Of a stretch of DNA of 64,000 nt, positions 26,503 through 36,992 are shown piece by piece (position 1 is the first letter of the stretch; each line of letters opens with the position of its first letter). The position numbers and the translations under genes were made by a program. Source of the DNA: Haloferax massiliensis (lineage in GTDB: Archaea; Halobacteriota; Halobacteria; Halobacteriales; Haloferacaceae); NCBI RefSeq assembly GCF_001368915.1, contig NZ_CSTE01000001.1, forward strand, positions 323,364 through 387,363, in the 5' to 3' direction. The notes beneath the pieces were generated by a model. It made no database searches. It was not told where the DNA came from and saw only the letters and a program-made list of their open reading frames with translations.

Positions 26503-27258
26503 TCAGGGGTCGTAGCGCCACTCGCGGAGCGCCTGTCGCACGAAGTCGCCGTCGATGTCGCGGAAGTGGGCGTCGCTCTCGCCGTGGTCGCCCCACTCGA
26601 AGTCGCGGACGACGACGGTGGGCGTGCCGCCGTCGCCCTCGCCCTGCACGAGGTTGGCGGCCGCGGCGAGTTCGTCCACGACGCTCTCGACGGTGACGCC
26701 GAGTTCGCGGCCGTCGCGGTCGGCCTCGCCGCGCCAGTCGCGGGAGGCGTTCAGCCCCGCCCAGCCGATGGCGACGCCGCGCTGCCCGTGTCGGAACGGC
26801 CGGCCGCAGGTGTCGGTGACGATTACCCGGTCGGCGTCGACGCCGGCGCGGATGCGCTCCGCCGACTCGCTGGGGCGCTTCGGGAGCAACAGCAGGTCGT
26901 GGTCGGGGACGTTCGAGCGGTCGATACCGGCGTTGACGCCGACGTGGCCGAACCGCGTCTCCGTCAGGAGGAACGGCTCCGATATGACGAGGTCGACGCT
27001 CTCTTCGAGGACCGCCTGCGCGAACCGCGGGTCCTTCTCGTCGCCGGTCAGTTCGGCGAGGCGGGCGGCGAGTTCGCGCGCCCGCGGGCCGGCCGGGAAG
27101 TCGTCGAGGTCGGCGAACCGCCCTTCGGCCTTCGAGACGACGGTGGAGGCGACGCAGACCACGTCGTCGGGCCGGAGGTCGACGCGCTCCGAGACGAGGG
27201 CGGCGAGGTCGTCGCCCTCGCGGACCTCGGGCACGTCGGGGACGGGAAACAGCTCCAT
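26503..27258 (-). CDS. cofE: Coenzyme F420-0:L-glutamate ligase
   Basis: Adds L-glutamate residues to F420-0 using GTP, completing coenzyme F420. The 251-residue protein has the CofE start region LFPVPDVPEVREGDDLAALV, the core VVCVASTVVSKAEGR and the metal/GTP region VIVTDTCGRPFRHGQRGVAIGWAG. The length is that of stand-alone archaeal CofE, without the FMN-reductase-like C-terminal domain of actinobacterial FbiB. It is in one transcription unit with the F420-dependent oxidoreductase gene. Confidence 0.92.
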   Translation of the reverse strand: MELFPVPDVPEVREGDDLAALVSERVDLRPDDVVCVASTVVSKAEGRFADLDDFPAGPRARELAARLAELTGDEKDPRFAQAVLEESVDLVISEPFLLTETRFGHVGVNAGIDRSNVPDHDLLLLPKRPSESAERIRAGVDADRVIVTDTCGRPFRHGQRGVAIGWAGLNASRDWRGEADRDGRELGVTVESVVDELAAAANLVQGEGDGGTPTVVVRDFEWGDHGESDAHFRDIDGDFVRQALREWRYDP

Positions 27259-27378
27259 ACCGCTTCGGAGGGCGAGGGCGGTGAAAAACGACGGGATGCT
27301 GGCGAACCGGGCCGGTATCGCAGGCGAGCGGGGAGGGTCGGTCCGGAGGGAGGACGCGACACGCCGACTGCGCCGGCC

Positions 27379-27873
27379 TCAGTCGTCGCGGACGACCTCG
27401 ACAGACAGCGAGCCGTCGGCGACCGTGCCGACCATCATCGTCGCGTCGTCGCCCGGGTTCGCCGCCGTCGCGGTGCCGGGGTTGAGGACGCGGACGCCGT
27501 CGACCGTCTCGTCGACCACCTCGTGGATGTGCCCCGCGACGCCGACCGCGCCGTCGCTCGCGGCGTCTCTGACCGCGTCGGCGACGCGGGACTCGTAGCC
27601 GGTCCGCGTGCCCGTGCCGTGAGTGACGACGAACGTGAGCCCGCCGACCTCCGCGATATCGACGAACGGGAGGTCGATGGTCGGCGGGTCGACGTTCCCG
27701 CGGACGCCGACGAACCGCGCCGAGAGGTCGCGCAGGCGGGCGAGCGTGTCCGGCGAGTCGAAGTCGCCCGCGTGAATCACGAGGTCGGCCTCGCGGACGC
27801 GGGCTTCGACCCAGCTCGGAATCCCGTCGGCCCGCCCCGGAACGTGCGTGTCGCTCAGGATAGCGAGTCGCAT
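27379..27873 (-). CDS. MJ0936/YfcE-type metallophosphoesterase
   Basis: A 164-residue calcineurin-like phosphoesterase. The metal-binding motifs are SDTHVPGR (residues about 7-14), HAGDFDS, GVRGNVD, VTHGTGT and VAGHIHE, the full set of the short archaeal phosphodiesterase family. Substrate unknown; small phosphodiesters are likely. The gene is divergent from the NUDIX/eIF2B-like gene, with the two start codons 61 nt apart, and a TATA-like CTATTCA on the minus strand near 27893-27901 serves this gene. Confidence 0.88.
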   Translation of the reverse strand: MRLAILSDTHVPGRADGIPSWVEARVREADLVIHAGDFDSPDTLARLRDLSARFVGVRGNVDPPTIDLPFVDIAEVGGLTFVVTHGTGTRTGYESRVADAVRDAASDGAVGVAGHIHEVVDETVDGVRVLNPGTATAANPGDDATMMVGTVADGSLSVEVVRDD

Positions 27874-27933
27874 ACCGATACCACGCGACCGGCCTGAATA
27901 GTCGTTTTGTCAGTCGCCGACGTAGGTCAGGAT

Positions 27934-29175
27934 ATGCCACACGTCGTCACCGTCTTCCTCCGACACGGCGGGCGCGTCCTCCTCGCTCGCCGGAGCGAGG
28001 CGGTCGGAACGTATCAGGGCCGCTGGGCCGGCGTCTCCGGCTACGTCGAGGGCGACCCCGCCGACGCCGAGCGCGACGCCCGGCGCGAACTCGCCGAGGA
28101 GGTCGGCGTCCGCGAGGCCGACGCCGAGCTCGTCCGTGCCGGAGAACCCCTCGCCGTCGCCGACGAGGGACGCGAGTGGACCGTCCACCCGTTCCTGTTC
28201 GACGCGGGGAGCCGCGACGTCGACCCGAACGAGGAACTCGCCGAAGTCGAGTGGGTCCACCCGACCGAGATGCGGGAGCGCGAGACGGTCCCCGGACTGT
28301 GGGCGGCCTACCGCCGGGTCGCACCGGGAGTGGAGACCGTCGCCGACGACGAAGCTCACGGGTCGGCGTGGATTTCGCTCCGTGCGCTGGAGGTCCTGCG
28401 CGACGCCGCCGTCGAGGCGGACTCGCGGGACGCGCTCGCGTCGGTCGCCCGGCGACTCCGCGACGCCCGCCCGAGCATGGCCGCCGTCGAGAACCGCGTC
28501 AACCGCGTCATGGCGGAGTCAGGTCCCGACCCGGAATCGGTCCGCCAACGGGCCGAGGCGGCCATCGACGACGCTGCCGAAGCGGACGGCGCGGCGGCCG
28601 CCCGCGCCGCCGAACTCATCGGAGACCGCGGCTACGACCGACTCGCCACGCTCTCGCGGTCGGGTACCGTACTCGCGGCGCTCGAAGCCTCGGCGGTCGC
28701 CGAAGCCGCCGTCCTCGTCGCCGAGTCCCGACCGGGCGGCGAGGGCGTCGGCGTCGCGGAGCGTCTCGCCCGTGGCGGTCGGAACGCGACGCTGACCACC
28801 GACGCGGCGCTCCCCGGACTCGTCGCGGGCGGCGAAGCCGACGCCGTTTTCCTCGGAGCCGACTCGGTGCTCGCGTCCGGCGGCGTCGTCAACAAGGTCG
28901 GAAGCCTCCCCGTCGCGCTCGCGGCCGCCCGCGCCGACGTGCCCGTCTTCGCCGTCTGCGCCCGCGACAAGGTGCGCGGCGACGACCGCTTCGTGGGCGA
29001 GAACGCCGGGACGCTGTACGACGGCGAGGCCGCCATCGAGACCGCAAACCCGCTTTTCGAGGTCGTTTCCGCGGACCTACTTTCGGGCGTCGTCACCGAA
29101 TCCGGCGTGCTGGACGCCGACGGAGTCGAGGCGGTCGCGGCCGAACACGCCGCGTTGGCGGCGCGGGACGACTGA
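27934..29175 (+). CDS. NUDIX domain fused to eIF2B-alpha-like domain
   Basis: A 413-residue fusion. Residues 1-150 form a NUDIX domain (RRELAEEVG at 50-58). The usual first Glu of the box is not at its expected place (the stretch reads GYVEGDPADAERDA), but the REXXEE metal site is intact. Residues about 160-410 are an eIF2B-alpha/ribose-1,5-bisphosphate isomerase-like fold (TLSRSGTVLAALEA, VFLGADSVLASGGVVNKVGS). The isomerase residues cannot be confirmed by eye. The combination suggests processing of a sugar-nucleotide followed by isomerisation of the sugar phosphate. ATG 27934 is chosen over 27907 because a T-run (27905-27908) sits 26-29 nt upstream. Confidence 0.85.
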   Translation: MPHVVTVFLRHGGRVLLARRSEAVGTYQGRWAGVSGYVEGDPADAERDARRELAEEVGVREADAELVRAGEPLAVADEGREWTVHPFLFDAGSRDVDPNEELAEVEWVHPTEMRERETVPGLWAAYRRVAPGVETVADDEAHGSAWISLRALEVLRDAAVEADSRDALASVARRLRDARPSMAAVENRVNRVMAESGPDPESVRQRAEAAIDDAAEADGAAAARAAELIGDRGYDRLATLSRSGTVLAALEASAVAEAAVLVAESRPGGEGVGVAERLARGGRNATLTTDAALPGLVAGGEADAVFLGADSVLASGGVVNKVGSLPVALAAARADVPVFAVCARDKVRGDDRFVGENAGTLYDGEAAIETANPLFEVVSADLLSGVVTESGVLDADGVEAVAAEHAALAARDD

Positions 29176-30429
<1,254 letters not shown>

Positions 30430-30480
30430 GGGCGAGGCGGCCCGAGCAGAGACCGGCGCGCCGGCGCGTCAGCGCCTCGC

Positions 30481-31098
30481 TCAGAGGAACTTGAACAGGT
30501 CGTCGCGGCCCTGCTCGTGGAGGTGCGACCGCAGGGCGTCTTCGAGGTGAGAGATGTCGCCGCGCTTGGCCGTGATGGGCGCGATGACGTTCCGCCACTG
30601 CTTCCACGGCGGGAACAGCCCGAGGCGGTCACAGAGGTCGTTCAGGCGCTCGTCGCGGTCGTCGACCTTGTCCATCTTGTTGACCGCGACCACGGTCGGG
30701 ATGTCGAGTTCGTCGAGGAAGAAGAACATCTCCACGTCGTGCGGGATGGAGTCCTCGGTGGTGTGGCGGTCGATGATGTCGATGACGCTTTTCCCGTCGA
30801 CGACGAGGACCGCCGCGAGGATGTCGTCGGCGTGCTCCTCGATGTACTGGACGACGTCGGTCTTGATGGCCTCGCGGGTGTCGCGGTCGACGCCGGACAT
30901 GAAGCCGAACCCGGGGAGGTCGGTGAACATGAACTTCTCCGCGTTCCAGTCGAAGTGGTTGGGTTTGCGGGTGACTCCGGGCTTCTTGCCCGTCGTGAAC
31001 TTGCTGTGACCCGTCAGCTCTCGCATCAGCGTCGACTTCCCCACGTTCGACCGCCCGACGAGGACGATTTCGTCGCGGTCCGGTCGGTCTTCGAACAT
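30481..31098 (-). CDS. engB: EngB/YihA-type GTPase
   Basis: A 205-residue TRAFAC GTPase. G1 is GRSNVGKS (15-22), the G2 region contains [10 protein letters not shown]3 is DLPGFGF and G4 is NKMD. In bacteria EngB assists 50S assembly; the archaeal role is probably similar but unproven. ATG 31098 is chosen over 31200 because the 34 extra residues are Pro-rich and not family-like. The gene is convergent with the dehydrogenase gene. Confidence 0.88.
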   Translation of the reverse strand: MFEDRPDRDEIVLVGRSNVGKSTLMRELTGHSKFTTGKKPGVTRKPNHFDWNAEKFMFTDLPGFGFMSGVDRDTREAIKTDVVQYIEEHADDILAAVLVVDGKSVIDIIDRHTTEDSIPHDVEMFFFLDELDIPTVVAVNKMDKVDDRDERLNDLCDRLGLFPPWKQWRNVIAPITAKRGDISHLEDALRSHLHEQGRDDLFKFL

Positions 31099-31241
31099 AC
31101 CGGTGGTTCGCCACCGCGACGGATAAGGTGGGCGGAACGGGCTCGGCGCTGGCGGCGTCGGTGTCGAAAAAATCACGTCTCCGGGCGAGTCGCCCCCCAC
31201 GACGACTCACCGACGACGCGAGAATGCGGCGGCCGCGTCAG

Positions 31242-31571
31242 TCACGGCCACTCGTCCGGTAACTCGCCCGCGTGTTCGTCGAGGAGTCGCAACAGCGGCT
31301 CGATTTCGTCGAATCGAGGGCCGCACGCGACGGAACCGCGACGACGGTTCCACTCGACGAAGCCCGCGTCGGCGAGTTTCGGCAGGTGAACGTGGAACAG
31401 TTCCACCTTCAGTCGGTCGGGGTCGCGGCCGCCACCAACGGCCGCGTCCCGCGTTGCCGCGTCGAGGCGCGCGCGTCGCCGTCGGCGCAGGCCCAACAGC
31501 AACCGCCGCCGATGGACGTTTCCGAGGGCGTCGAACGCCTCGTCGAGGCGGGGAGACGTCGCGGCTACCAT
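31242..31571 (-). CDS. DUF7344 winged-helix protein
   Basis: A 109-residue ArsR-like winged helix of the haloarchaeal DUF7344 type. LDEAFDALGNVHRRRLLLGL is the first helix pair; VELFHVHLPKLADAGFVEWN is the recognition helix with wing. The C-terminus LLRLLDEHAGEL could mediate dimerisation. ATG 31571 fits the conserved start of the domain; a longer start at 31673 would add 34 unlike residues. It is a likely transcription regulator. Its targets are unknown. Confidence 0.7.
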   Translation of the reverse strand: MVAATSPRLDEAFDALGNVHRRRLLLGLRRRRRARLDAATRDAAVGGGRDPDRLKVELFHVHLPKLADAGFVEWNRRRGSVACGPRFDEIEPLLRLLDEHAGELPDEWP

Positions 31572-31953
31572 CGGCGCGGCCCCCGTCGAATCCGAACGGG
31601 TGTCGCGCGACGGGCGCGAGACGCCGAGACGAAGCGCCTCGCGGGAGTCGCCGAACGACCCCGCTCCGGGCACTCGGTGAACACCACCCGATACCGGTAC
31701 CGTCGAGAGCGCGGTCCGCCAATCACACGACCGTACGCCTCCGCGCCGTCGCGGCGCGGTCGAGCGGCGTACGGCTGTCGATGTCCGTGTGCGTTCACAA
31801 CTACGTCCCCCGAGAGAGCGTAGCTAGCAAGTCACCATTCCCTTGTTGCTTTCACAGTCCGGCCATTGAAGTAGTGCGTCCGGGGGCCGACGGGTCGTGA
31901 GGGGCCGGTCGACACGAGAGTTCAATACGGGGGGTGCTCAATGAGAGCCAGTA
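31572..31953. other. Non-coding stretch between two divergent regulators
   Basis: About 380 nt separating divergent DNA-binding protein genes. ORFs here (for example 31565-31798 minus and 31454-31900 plus) have Arg-rich, atypical translations. TTCAATAC at 31923-31930 is the probable TATA box of the HTH-10 gene at 31954. The block 31830-31870 is relatively AT-rich, but I can identify no operator with confidence. Confidence 0.45.
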
Positions 31954-32616
31954 ATGGCCGTAATCGTCGAGTTGACGATCGACTCGGAGAGCTTCGACCT
32001 CGGGAGGGTCACCGCCGTGTCGAACGGCGTCCACATCGAGCTAGAGCGCGTCGTCCCGACCGGCGGTGAGGTCATGCCGTTCTTCTGGGCGCACGGCACC
32101 GACTTCGAGGCGTTCGAACGCGCCGTCCGACACAACCGCATCGTCGACGACCTGACGGCGGTCGCCCGCATCGAAGACCGAGTGCTGTACAAGGTCAACT
32201 GGGGCGATACCCCGTCGAGTCTGACCCGGATTCTCACCGACAGCGAGGCGACGATTCTCGAAGCCCACGGCAACGACCCGTGGCTGTTCCGCCTCCGGTT
32301 CAACGACCACACCGGCCTGACCGCGTTCCACAACCGCTGTCAGGACGAGGGCATCGAGTTCCACGTCGAGCGCATCTACACCCTCTCGGAGGGGGAACCG
32401 GGCGTCTACAACTTCGACATCACCAGCGAGCAACAGGAGGCGCTCGTCACCGCCGTCTCGGAGGGCTACTTCGAGGTCCCCCGTCAGACCACGCTCAACG
32501 AGGTGGCCGACCGACTCGGTATCAGCCCGCAGGCCGCCTCCGAGCGCGTCCGCCGCGGGGCCGACACCGTCCTGCGGAAGGTGCTGTTGTCGCAGTCGGC
32601 GGCCGACTTCTCGTAG
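31954..32616 (+). CDS. Bat-type HTH-10 transcription regulator
   Basis: A 220-residue regulator. Residues about 1-155 form the Bat-associated N-terminal domain (IVELTIDSESFDLGRV, GTDFEAFERAVRHNRIVDDL, FYF-like strands). Residues about 165-220 are the HTH-10 domain (VPRQTTLNEVADRLGISPQA, with recognition helix ASERVRRGADTVLRK). There is no added sensor domain. A TATA-like element 24-31 nt before the ATG suggests a leaderless transcript. It is divergent from the DUF7344 regulator; the targets are unknown. Confidence 0.85.
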   Translation: MAVIVELTIDSESFDLGRVTAVSNGVHIELERVVPTGGEVMPFFWAHGTDFEAFERAVRHNRIVDDLTAVARIEDRVLYKVNWGDTPSSLTRILTDSEATILEAHGNDPWLFRLRFNDHTGLTAFHNRCQDEGIEFHVERIYTLSEGEPGVYNFDITSEQQEALVTAVSEGYFEVPRQTTLNEVADRLGISPQAASERVRRGADTVLRKVLLSQSAADFS

Positions 32617-32703
32617 CGACTCGCCGCCCGCGCGACGACGGGAACCGCTCGCGGCCCGAACGGGGGAGCTATCCCCCCGGCGCGAGTACGCGACGGCGAC
32701 GCG

Positions 32704-33426
32704 ATGGACAAAGCGACGCTCCGAACGACGGTGTGGGACGACCTCGAATCGTCGGGCGCGGCCCGGTTCCCCTTCCCGCCGCACGGCCGCATCCCGAACT
32801 TCGCCGACGCGACGGCCGCCGCCGAGCGACTGGCGGCGACGCCCGAGTGGGCCGACGCCGACGCGGTGAAAGCCAACCCGGACGCCCCGCAACTCCCCGT
32901 CAGGCGGCGGGCGCTCCGCGAGGGCAAGACCGTCTACATGGCCGTCCCGCGGCTCCGCGACGAGGAGTGTTTCTACGAACTGGACCCCGCGCGCATCGAC
33001 GACGAGGACCTCGACAGCGCGCCGACCGTCTCGCACGTCGAGACCTACGCCGACAAAGTCGGCCCCGACGCCCTCCCGCCCGTCGACCTCGTCGTCTCGG
33101 GGTCGGTCGCCGTCTCCGAGGCGGGCGCTCGCGTCGGGAAGGGTGAGGGGTTCAGCGACCTCGAATACGCGGTGTTGCGAGGGCTGGGAGCCGTCTCCGC
33201 GGAGACGACCGTGGCGACGACGGTCCACGAGCGGCAGGTCCGCGACGACCTGCCCGAGCCGGACGCCCACGACGTGCCGATGGACCTCGTCGTCACCCCC
33301 GAACGACTGGTCCGAACCGAGACCCCGTATCCCCGGCCCGAGGGCATCGACTGGGGCGCGCTCCCCGACGAGCGCCTCGACGAGATGCCCGTCCTCCGGC
33401 GGTTGCGCGACGAGTCGAACGAGTAG
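32704..33426 (+). CDS. 5-formyltetrahydrofolate cyclo-ligase-like protein
   Basis: A 240-residue member of the 5-FTHF cyclo-ligase family. RIPNFADATAAAERLA near the N-terminus and GKGEGFSDLEYAVLRGLG near 150 match the nucleotide/folate-binding region of the family. In the family the reaction converts 5-formyl-THF to methenyl-THF with ATP. Haloarchaea have folate or modified folates, so this is plausible, though several archaeal members are of uncertain function. The promoter region upstream is GC-rich. The next gene has its own TATA. Confidence 0.82.
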   Translation: MDKATLRTTVWDDLESSGAARFPFPPHGRIPNFADATAAAERLAATPEWADADAVKANPDAPQLPVRRRALREGKTVYMAVPRLRDEECFYELDPARIDDEDLDSAPTVSHVETYADKVGPDALPPVDLVVSGSVAVSEAGARVGKGEGFSDLEYAVLRGLGAVSAETTVATTVHERQVRDDLPEPDAHDVPMDLVVTPERLVRTETPYPRPEGIDWGALPDERLDEMPVLRRLRDESNE

Positions 33427-33468
33427 CCGAGCCCCTGCTTATTTCACCGCCCGGACCGACGTGAGGCC

Positions 33469-34773
33469 GTGCGACTCGTACAGGTGTTGGTGCCGACCGG
33501 CAAGCGCGAGGCCGTCCTGCGGACGCTCGACGAGGAGGGCGTCGACTACGCCGTCTCCGAGGAGACCTCCGGGCGCGACTTCGTCGCCGTCGTCACCTTC
33601 CCGGTCCCCAAGGAGGCCGTCGAGCCGGTGTTGGCGCGGCTCCGCGAGGCGGGCGTCGAGCGCGACGCCTACACCGTCGTCGTCGCCGCCGAGACGGTCG
33701 CCTCGAAGCGGTTCGACCTGCTGCGCGAGCAGTACGAGGAAGACGAGGAGAACGGCGACCGCATCGCCCGCGAGGAGCTGGCCTCGAAGGCCGCCGACCT
33801 CGCGCCGTCGGTGCCGACGTACGTGCTCATGACGGTCATCTCGGCGCTCGTCGCCACCGCGGGCCTGCTCCTCGACTCGCCGGCCGTGGTCGTCGGCTCG
33901 ATGGTCATCGCCCCGCTCGTCGGCCCCGCGATGTCCGCGAGCGTCGGCACCGTCGTCGACGACGACGAGATGTTCGCCCGCGGCGTTCGCCTGCAGGCAC
34001 TCGGCGGCGTCCTCGCGGTCGGCGCGGCCGCCGTCTTCGCATTCCTGCTGAAACAGACCGGGGCAGTCCCGCTGTCCCCGGCTGAGGTGCTTTCGATTCC
34101 CGAGGTGGACGAGCGCCTCGCGCCCGACGTGCTGTCGCTCGTCATCGCGCTCGGTGCGGGGGCGGCCGGCGCGATTTCCCTCTCCTCCGGCGTTTCGACC
34201 GCGCTCGTCGGCGTCATGATAGCCGCCGCGTTGGTCCCGCCGACCGCCGTCGTCGGCATCGGCATCGCGTGGGGCGCGCCCGAGGCCGTCGTCGGCTCGG
34301 CCATCCTCGTCCTCGTCAACATCCTCTCGGTCAACTTCGTCGCCATCGGCGTCCTCTGGCAGCAGGGCTACCGGCCGGAGCAGTGGATTCGCCGCGACGA
34401 GGCCCGCCGGGCCGCCCTGTTCCGCATCGCCGTCATCGGGGTCGGCCTGCTCGTCCTCTCGTCGTTCCTCGGCGCGGTCACCTACACGACCTACCGGAAC
34501 GCCGACTTCCAAGGCGACGCGCGCGACGCCATCGAGGACGCCCTCTCGGACACCGACGCCCGACTGCTGTCGATGGACCTGCAGTACGACAGCGGGCCGC
34601 TACAGGAGCCGGACGGCGTCGTCGTGACCGAGGGCTACGACCCGACGTCGGACCCGCCGCTGGTCGAACGCGAACTCACGAGACGGGTGAACGCCGTCGC
34701 CCCCGAGCCGCTGTCGCCGTGGGCCGCCGGCGAAATCGACGTCGAAGTGCGTTACGTCGCCGTCGCGGAGTAG
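33469..34773 (+). CDS. DUF389/TIGR00341 multi-pass membrane protein
   Basis: A 434-residue protein. Residues 1-90 form a soluble ferredoxin-like domain (VRLVQVLVPTGKREAVLRTL). The DUF389 membrane core (about 115-330) has six or so helices and the signature VVVGSMVIAPLVGPAMSAS. A soluble C-terminal domain follows from about 345. The start is GTG 33469, with CTTATTTC (33438-33445) as TATA, giving a leaderless transcript. Family function is unknown; a channel or transporter is often assumed. Confidence 0.85.
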   Translation: MRLVQVLVPTGKREAVLRTLDEEGVDYAVSEETSGRDFVAVVTFPVPKEAVEPVLARLREAGVERDAYTVVVAAETVASKRFDLLREQYEEDEENGDRIAREELASKAADLAPSVPTYVLMTVISALVATAGLLLDSPAVVVGSMVIAPLVGPAMSASVGTVVDDDEMFARGVRLQALGGVLAVGAAAVFAFLLKQTGAVPLSPAEVLSIPEVDERLAPDVLSLVIALGAGAAGAISLSSGVSTALVGVMIAAALVPPTAVVGIGIAWGAPEAVVGSAILVLVNILSVNFVAIGVLWQQGYRPEQWIRRDEARRAALFRIAVIGVGLLVLSSFLGAVTYTTYRNADFQGDARDAIEDALSDTDARLLSMDLQYDSGPLQEPDGVVVTEGYDPTSDPPLVERELTRRVNAVAPEPLSPWAAGEIDVEVRYVAVAE

Positions 34774-34866
34774 CGCGCGCCGGGCGCGTCCGTCCCCCGT
34801 TTCGAAGGCTACAGTCGCTCTTTGTCTCTAGCGCGGCTTGAATAGCTGAACCGACGTACGGTGGGT

Positions 34867-35654
34867 ATGCAACGACGCACGATTGCTCCGATATTCCTCG
34901 TCGGCCTCGTCCTCCTCGCGGGCTGTCTCTCGGCACCCCTGCAGGCGACGACCGACGGCGGCACAGACGCGACGAACGCGACGAACGCGACGACCATCTC
35001 CGCGACCGGCACCGGCGAAGTGACCGCCGACGCCGACCTCGCCGTGGTCTCCATCGCCGTGACGACCACCGCCGACTCGGCGGACGAGGCCCGCGGCACC
35101 GTCGCCGACGACGCCCCTTATTCACATCTAGCTGCGGCACCGTCGCCGACGACGTGGCCGCCGTCCGCGCCGCCCTCACCGACGCCGGCGTCGCTGAGGA
35201 CGCCATCCAGACGACCGGCTTCAACATCTACCCCGAGTACGACTACAGCGGTCAGGAGCGCGAACTCCTCGGCTACCGCGCCGCCCACACCCTCCGCGTC
35301 GAGGTCGCCCCCGACCGCGCCGGCGAAGTCATCGACCTCGCGGTCGGTGCCGGAGCCAGCGAAATCCGCGGCGTCGCCTTCACGCTCACCGACGAGAAGC
35401 GCGCCGAACTCCGCGAGGAGGCCCTGACCCGCGCCGTCGACTCGGCGAAGGCCGACGCCGACGCGGTCGCCAGCGCCTCGGGCCTGACCGTCGCGGGCGT
35501 CCACACCGCCACCGTCGGCGGCAGCGCCTCGCCCGGCCCGTACCCGGTCGCCTACGCCGAGGACGCCGCACGCGCCTCGTCCGGTTCGACCGAGCTCTCG
35601 CCCGGCCCCGTGACCGTCTCGGCGACCGTCCAGATGGTCTACGAGGCCGAGTAA
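34867..35654 (+). pseudogene. SIMPL (DUF541) lipoprotein gene with 41-bp frameshifting insertion
   Basis: The 5' part from ATG 34867 encodes a lipoprotein signal (IFLVGLVLLAGC, lipobox Cys at about 18) and the start of the SIMPL domain (TISATGTGEVTADADLAVVS). The 3' part, in another frame from about 35154, continues it (AAVRAALTDAGVAEDAIQTT to MVYEAE). Between them a 21-bp sequence is present twice (35093-35113 and 35134-35154), separated by 20 bp of filler. This adds 41 bp and shifts the frame; translation ends at 35427 as a 186-residue product. Removing 41 bp gives an intact 248-residue protein. SIMPL proteins are periplasmic/surface proteins of unknown role. Confidence 0.88.
35093..35154. 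repeat. 21-bp direct repeats around 20-bp filler
   Basis: Identical copies at 35093-35113 and 35134-35154 (each starting GCGGCACCGTCGCC). The filler at 35114-35133 is CCCCTTATTCACATCTAGCT, clearly less GC-rich than its surroundings. The structure resembles an excision scar with target duplication or a repair-made insertion. Confidence 0.95.
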
Positions 35655-35809
35655 GCGCCCGCGCCCCGCTGACCGAGACCGGACTCCCGGTCTCGACCAC
35701 CCCCTCCGCGTTCCCATTTCTCCGAGAACTACCCCGTAGCCGCGGCTCTCCCGTCGAGGCGTTGCGGCAAGACAGAACCGACAGAACCGAAACTCCGCGT
35801 CCGCGGCGC

Positions 35810-36787
35810 TTACTCGTTGCGCGACGGCGGGATGTCGGGTTCGAACCCGATGGCCTCGACCGCGGCGTCGAGGACGGCCTCGACGTTCTCGCCCGTCTCG
35901 ACGCTCATGTAGAGGTCCGCGTCCATGTCGGTCGAGCGGTCGCTTTTGTTACAGACGGTGAGCACCGGGATGTCGCGCTCTTCGAACCGCGCCTTCACGG
36001 CGTCGCGGAGTTCGAGCTGGGACTCGATGGGGTAGCCGCACGCCCCGCTGGCGTCGGCGACGAAGAGGACGGCGTCCGCGAGGTGTTCGAGCGCGCTCAC
36101 GGCCTGTCGCTCGATGTCGTTGCGCTCGTCTTCCGGGCGGTCGAGCAGCCCCGGCGTGTCGATAATCTGGTAGCGGATGCGGTCGCGGTCGAAGTGCCCG
36201 ATTTGGACGCCCTTCGTCGTGAAGGGGTAGCGGGCGATTTCGTTCGACGCGCGGGTCACGTCGTTGACGAACGAGGACTTGCCGACGTTCGGGTAGCCGG
36301 CGACGACGATTGCCGGCTCGTCCGGACGGATGTCGGGGAGGTCCTTCAGGGCGTCGCGCGCCTCGCCGATGCGGAGCAGGTCGTCTTCGACCTCCTCGAC
36401 GACGCTCGCCATGCGGGCGAACGCCTGCTTTCGGTGCTTGCGCGCGAGGTCCGCGTCGGTCTTGCGGAGCTTCGGCTGGTACTCGCGGGCGATGTTGTCG
36501 ACCTGCCGGGAGGCCCACATCACTTCCGAGAGGCTCTTTCGAACCTCGTCCACGTCGACGATGGCGTCGGCGAGCTCGTAGTAGAAGGGGTCGACCGTCT
36601 CGAAGTCGGGCCACTCGACGACGACGTTTTCGAGGTTGTCCGAGAGGATGTTCGACGCCGTCTGGAGCATCGACTGCTGAGCCTCCAACTTGTTCTGCTT
36701 CGCTCGCCCCGTGCGCGCGGCCCGCGAGAAGGCCTTGTCGATGAGTTCGTCCGACCGGGGCGTGGTCGGGAGAGACTCGAAAATCAT
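35810..36787 (-). CDS. NOG1-like ribosome-assembly GTPase
   Basis: A 325-residue Obg-class GTPase. The N-terminal helical domain (about 1-150) is typical of NOG1 (FETVDPFYYELADAIVDVDE). G1 is GYPNVGKS at 164-171, G2 lies in ARYPFTTKGVQIGHF, G3 is DTPGLLD and G4 is NKSD. Eukaryotic NOG1 acts in 60S assembly; the archaeal protein probably binds the 50S precursor. The length is right for archaeal NOG1. It is convergent with the SIMPL gene and divergent from the DUF5518 gene. Confidence 0.9.
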   Translation of the reverse strand: MIFESLPTTPRSDELIDKAFSRAARTGRAKQNKLEAQQSMLQTASNILSDNLENVVVEWPDFETVDPFYYELADAIVDVDEVRKSLSEVMWASRQVDNIAREYQPKLRKTDADLARKHRKQAFARMASVVEEVEDDLLRIGEARDALKDLPDIRPDEPAIVVAGYPNVGKSSFVNDVTRASNEIARYPFTTKGVQIGHFDRDRIRYQIIDTPGLLDRPEDERNDIERQAVSALEHLADAVLFVADASGACGYPIESQLELRDAVKARFEERDIPVLTVCNKSDRSTDMDADLYMSVETGENVEAVLDAAVEAIGFEPDIPPSRNE

Positions 36788-36992
36788 TGCAGTCCGCTAC
36801 ATGGCCGAGCCGTAAAAGCGCGTCCGTTTGGGGTTCGGCGCTTCGAGCGGGGGATTCGCCGTGCAGGTCTCCTGCACGGTTCGACCGGAAGCGGAGGGGT
36901 CGCGGGCGGCCCGCCCGCAGACGCCGACGGACGAGAGCGGTCAGCCGGCGACCGCCACGAAGTTCTTGCCCGCCCGCGGCCTACCCCGACCC

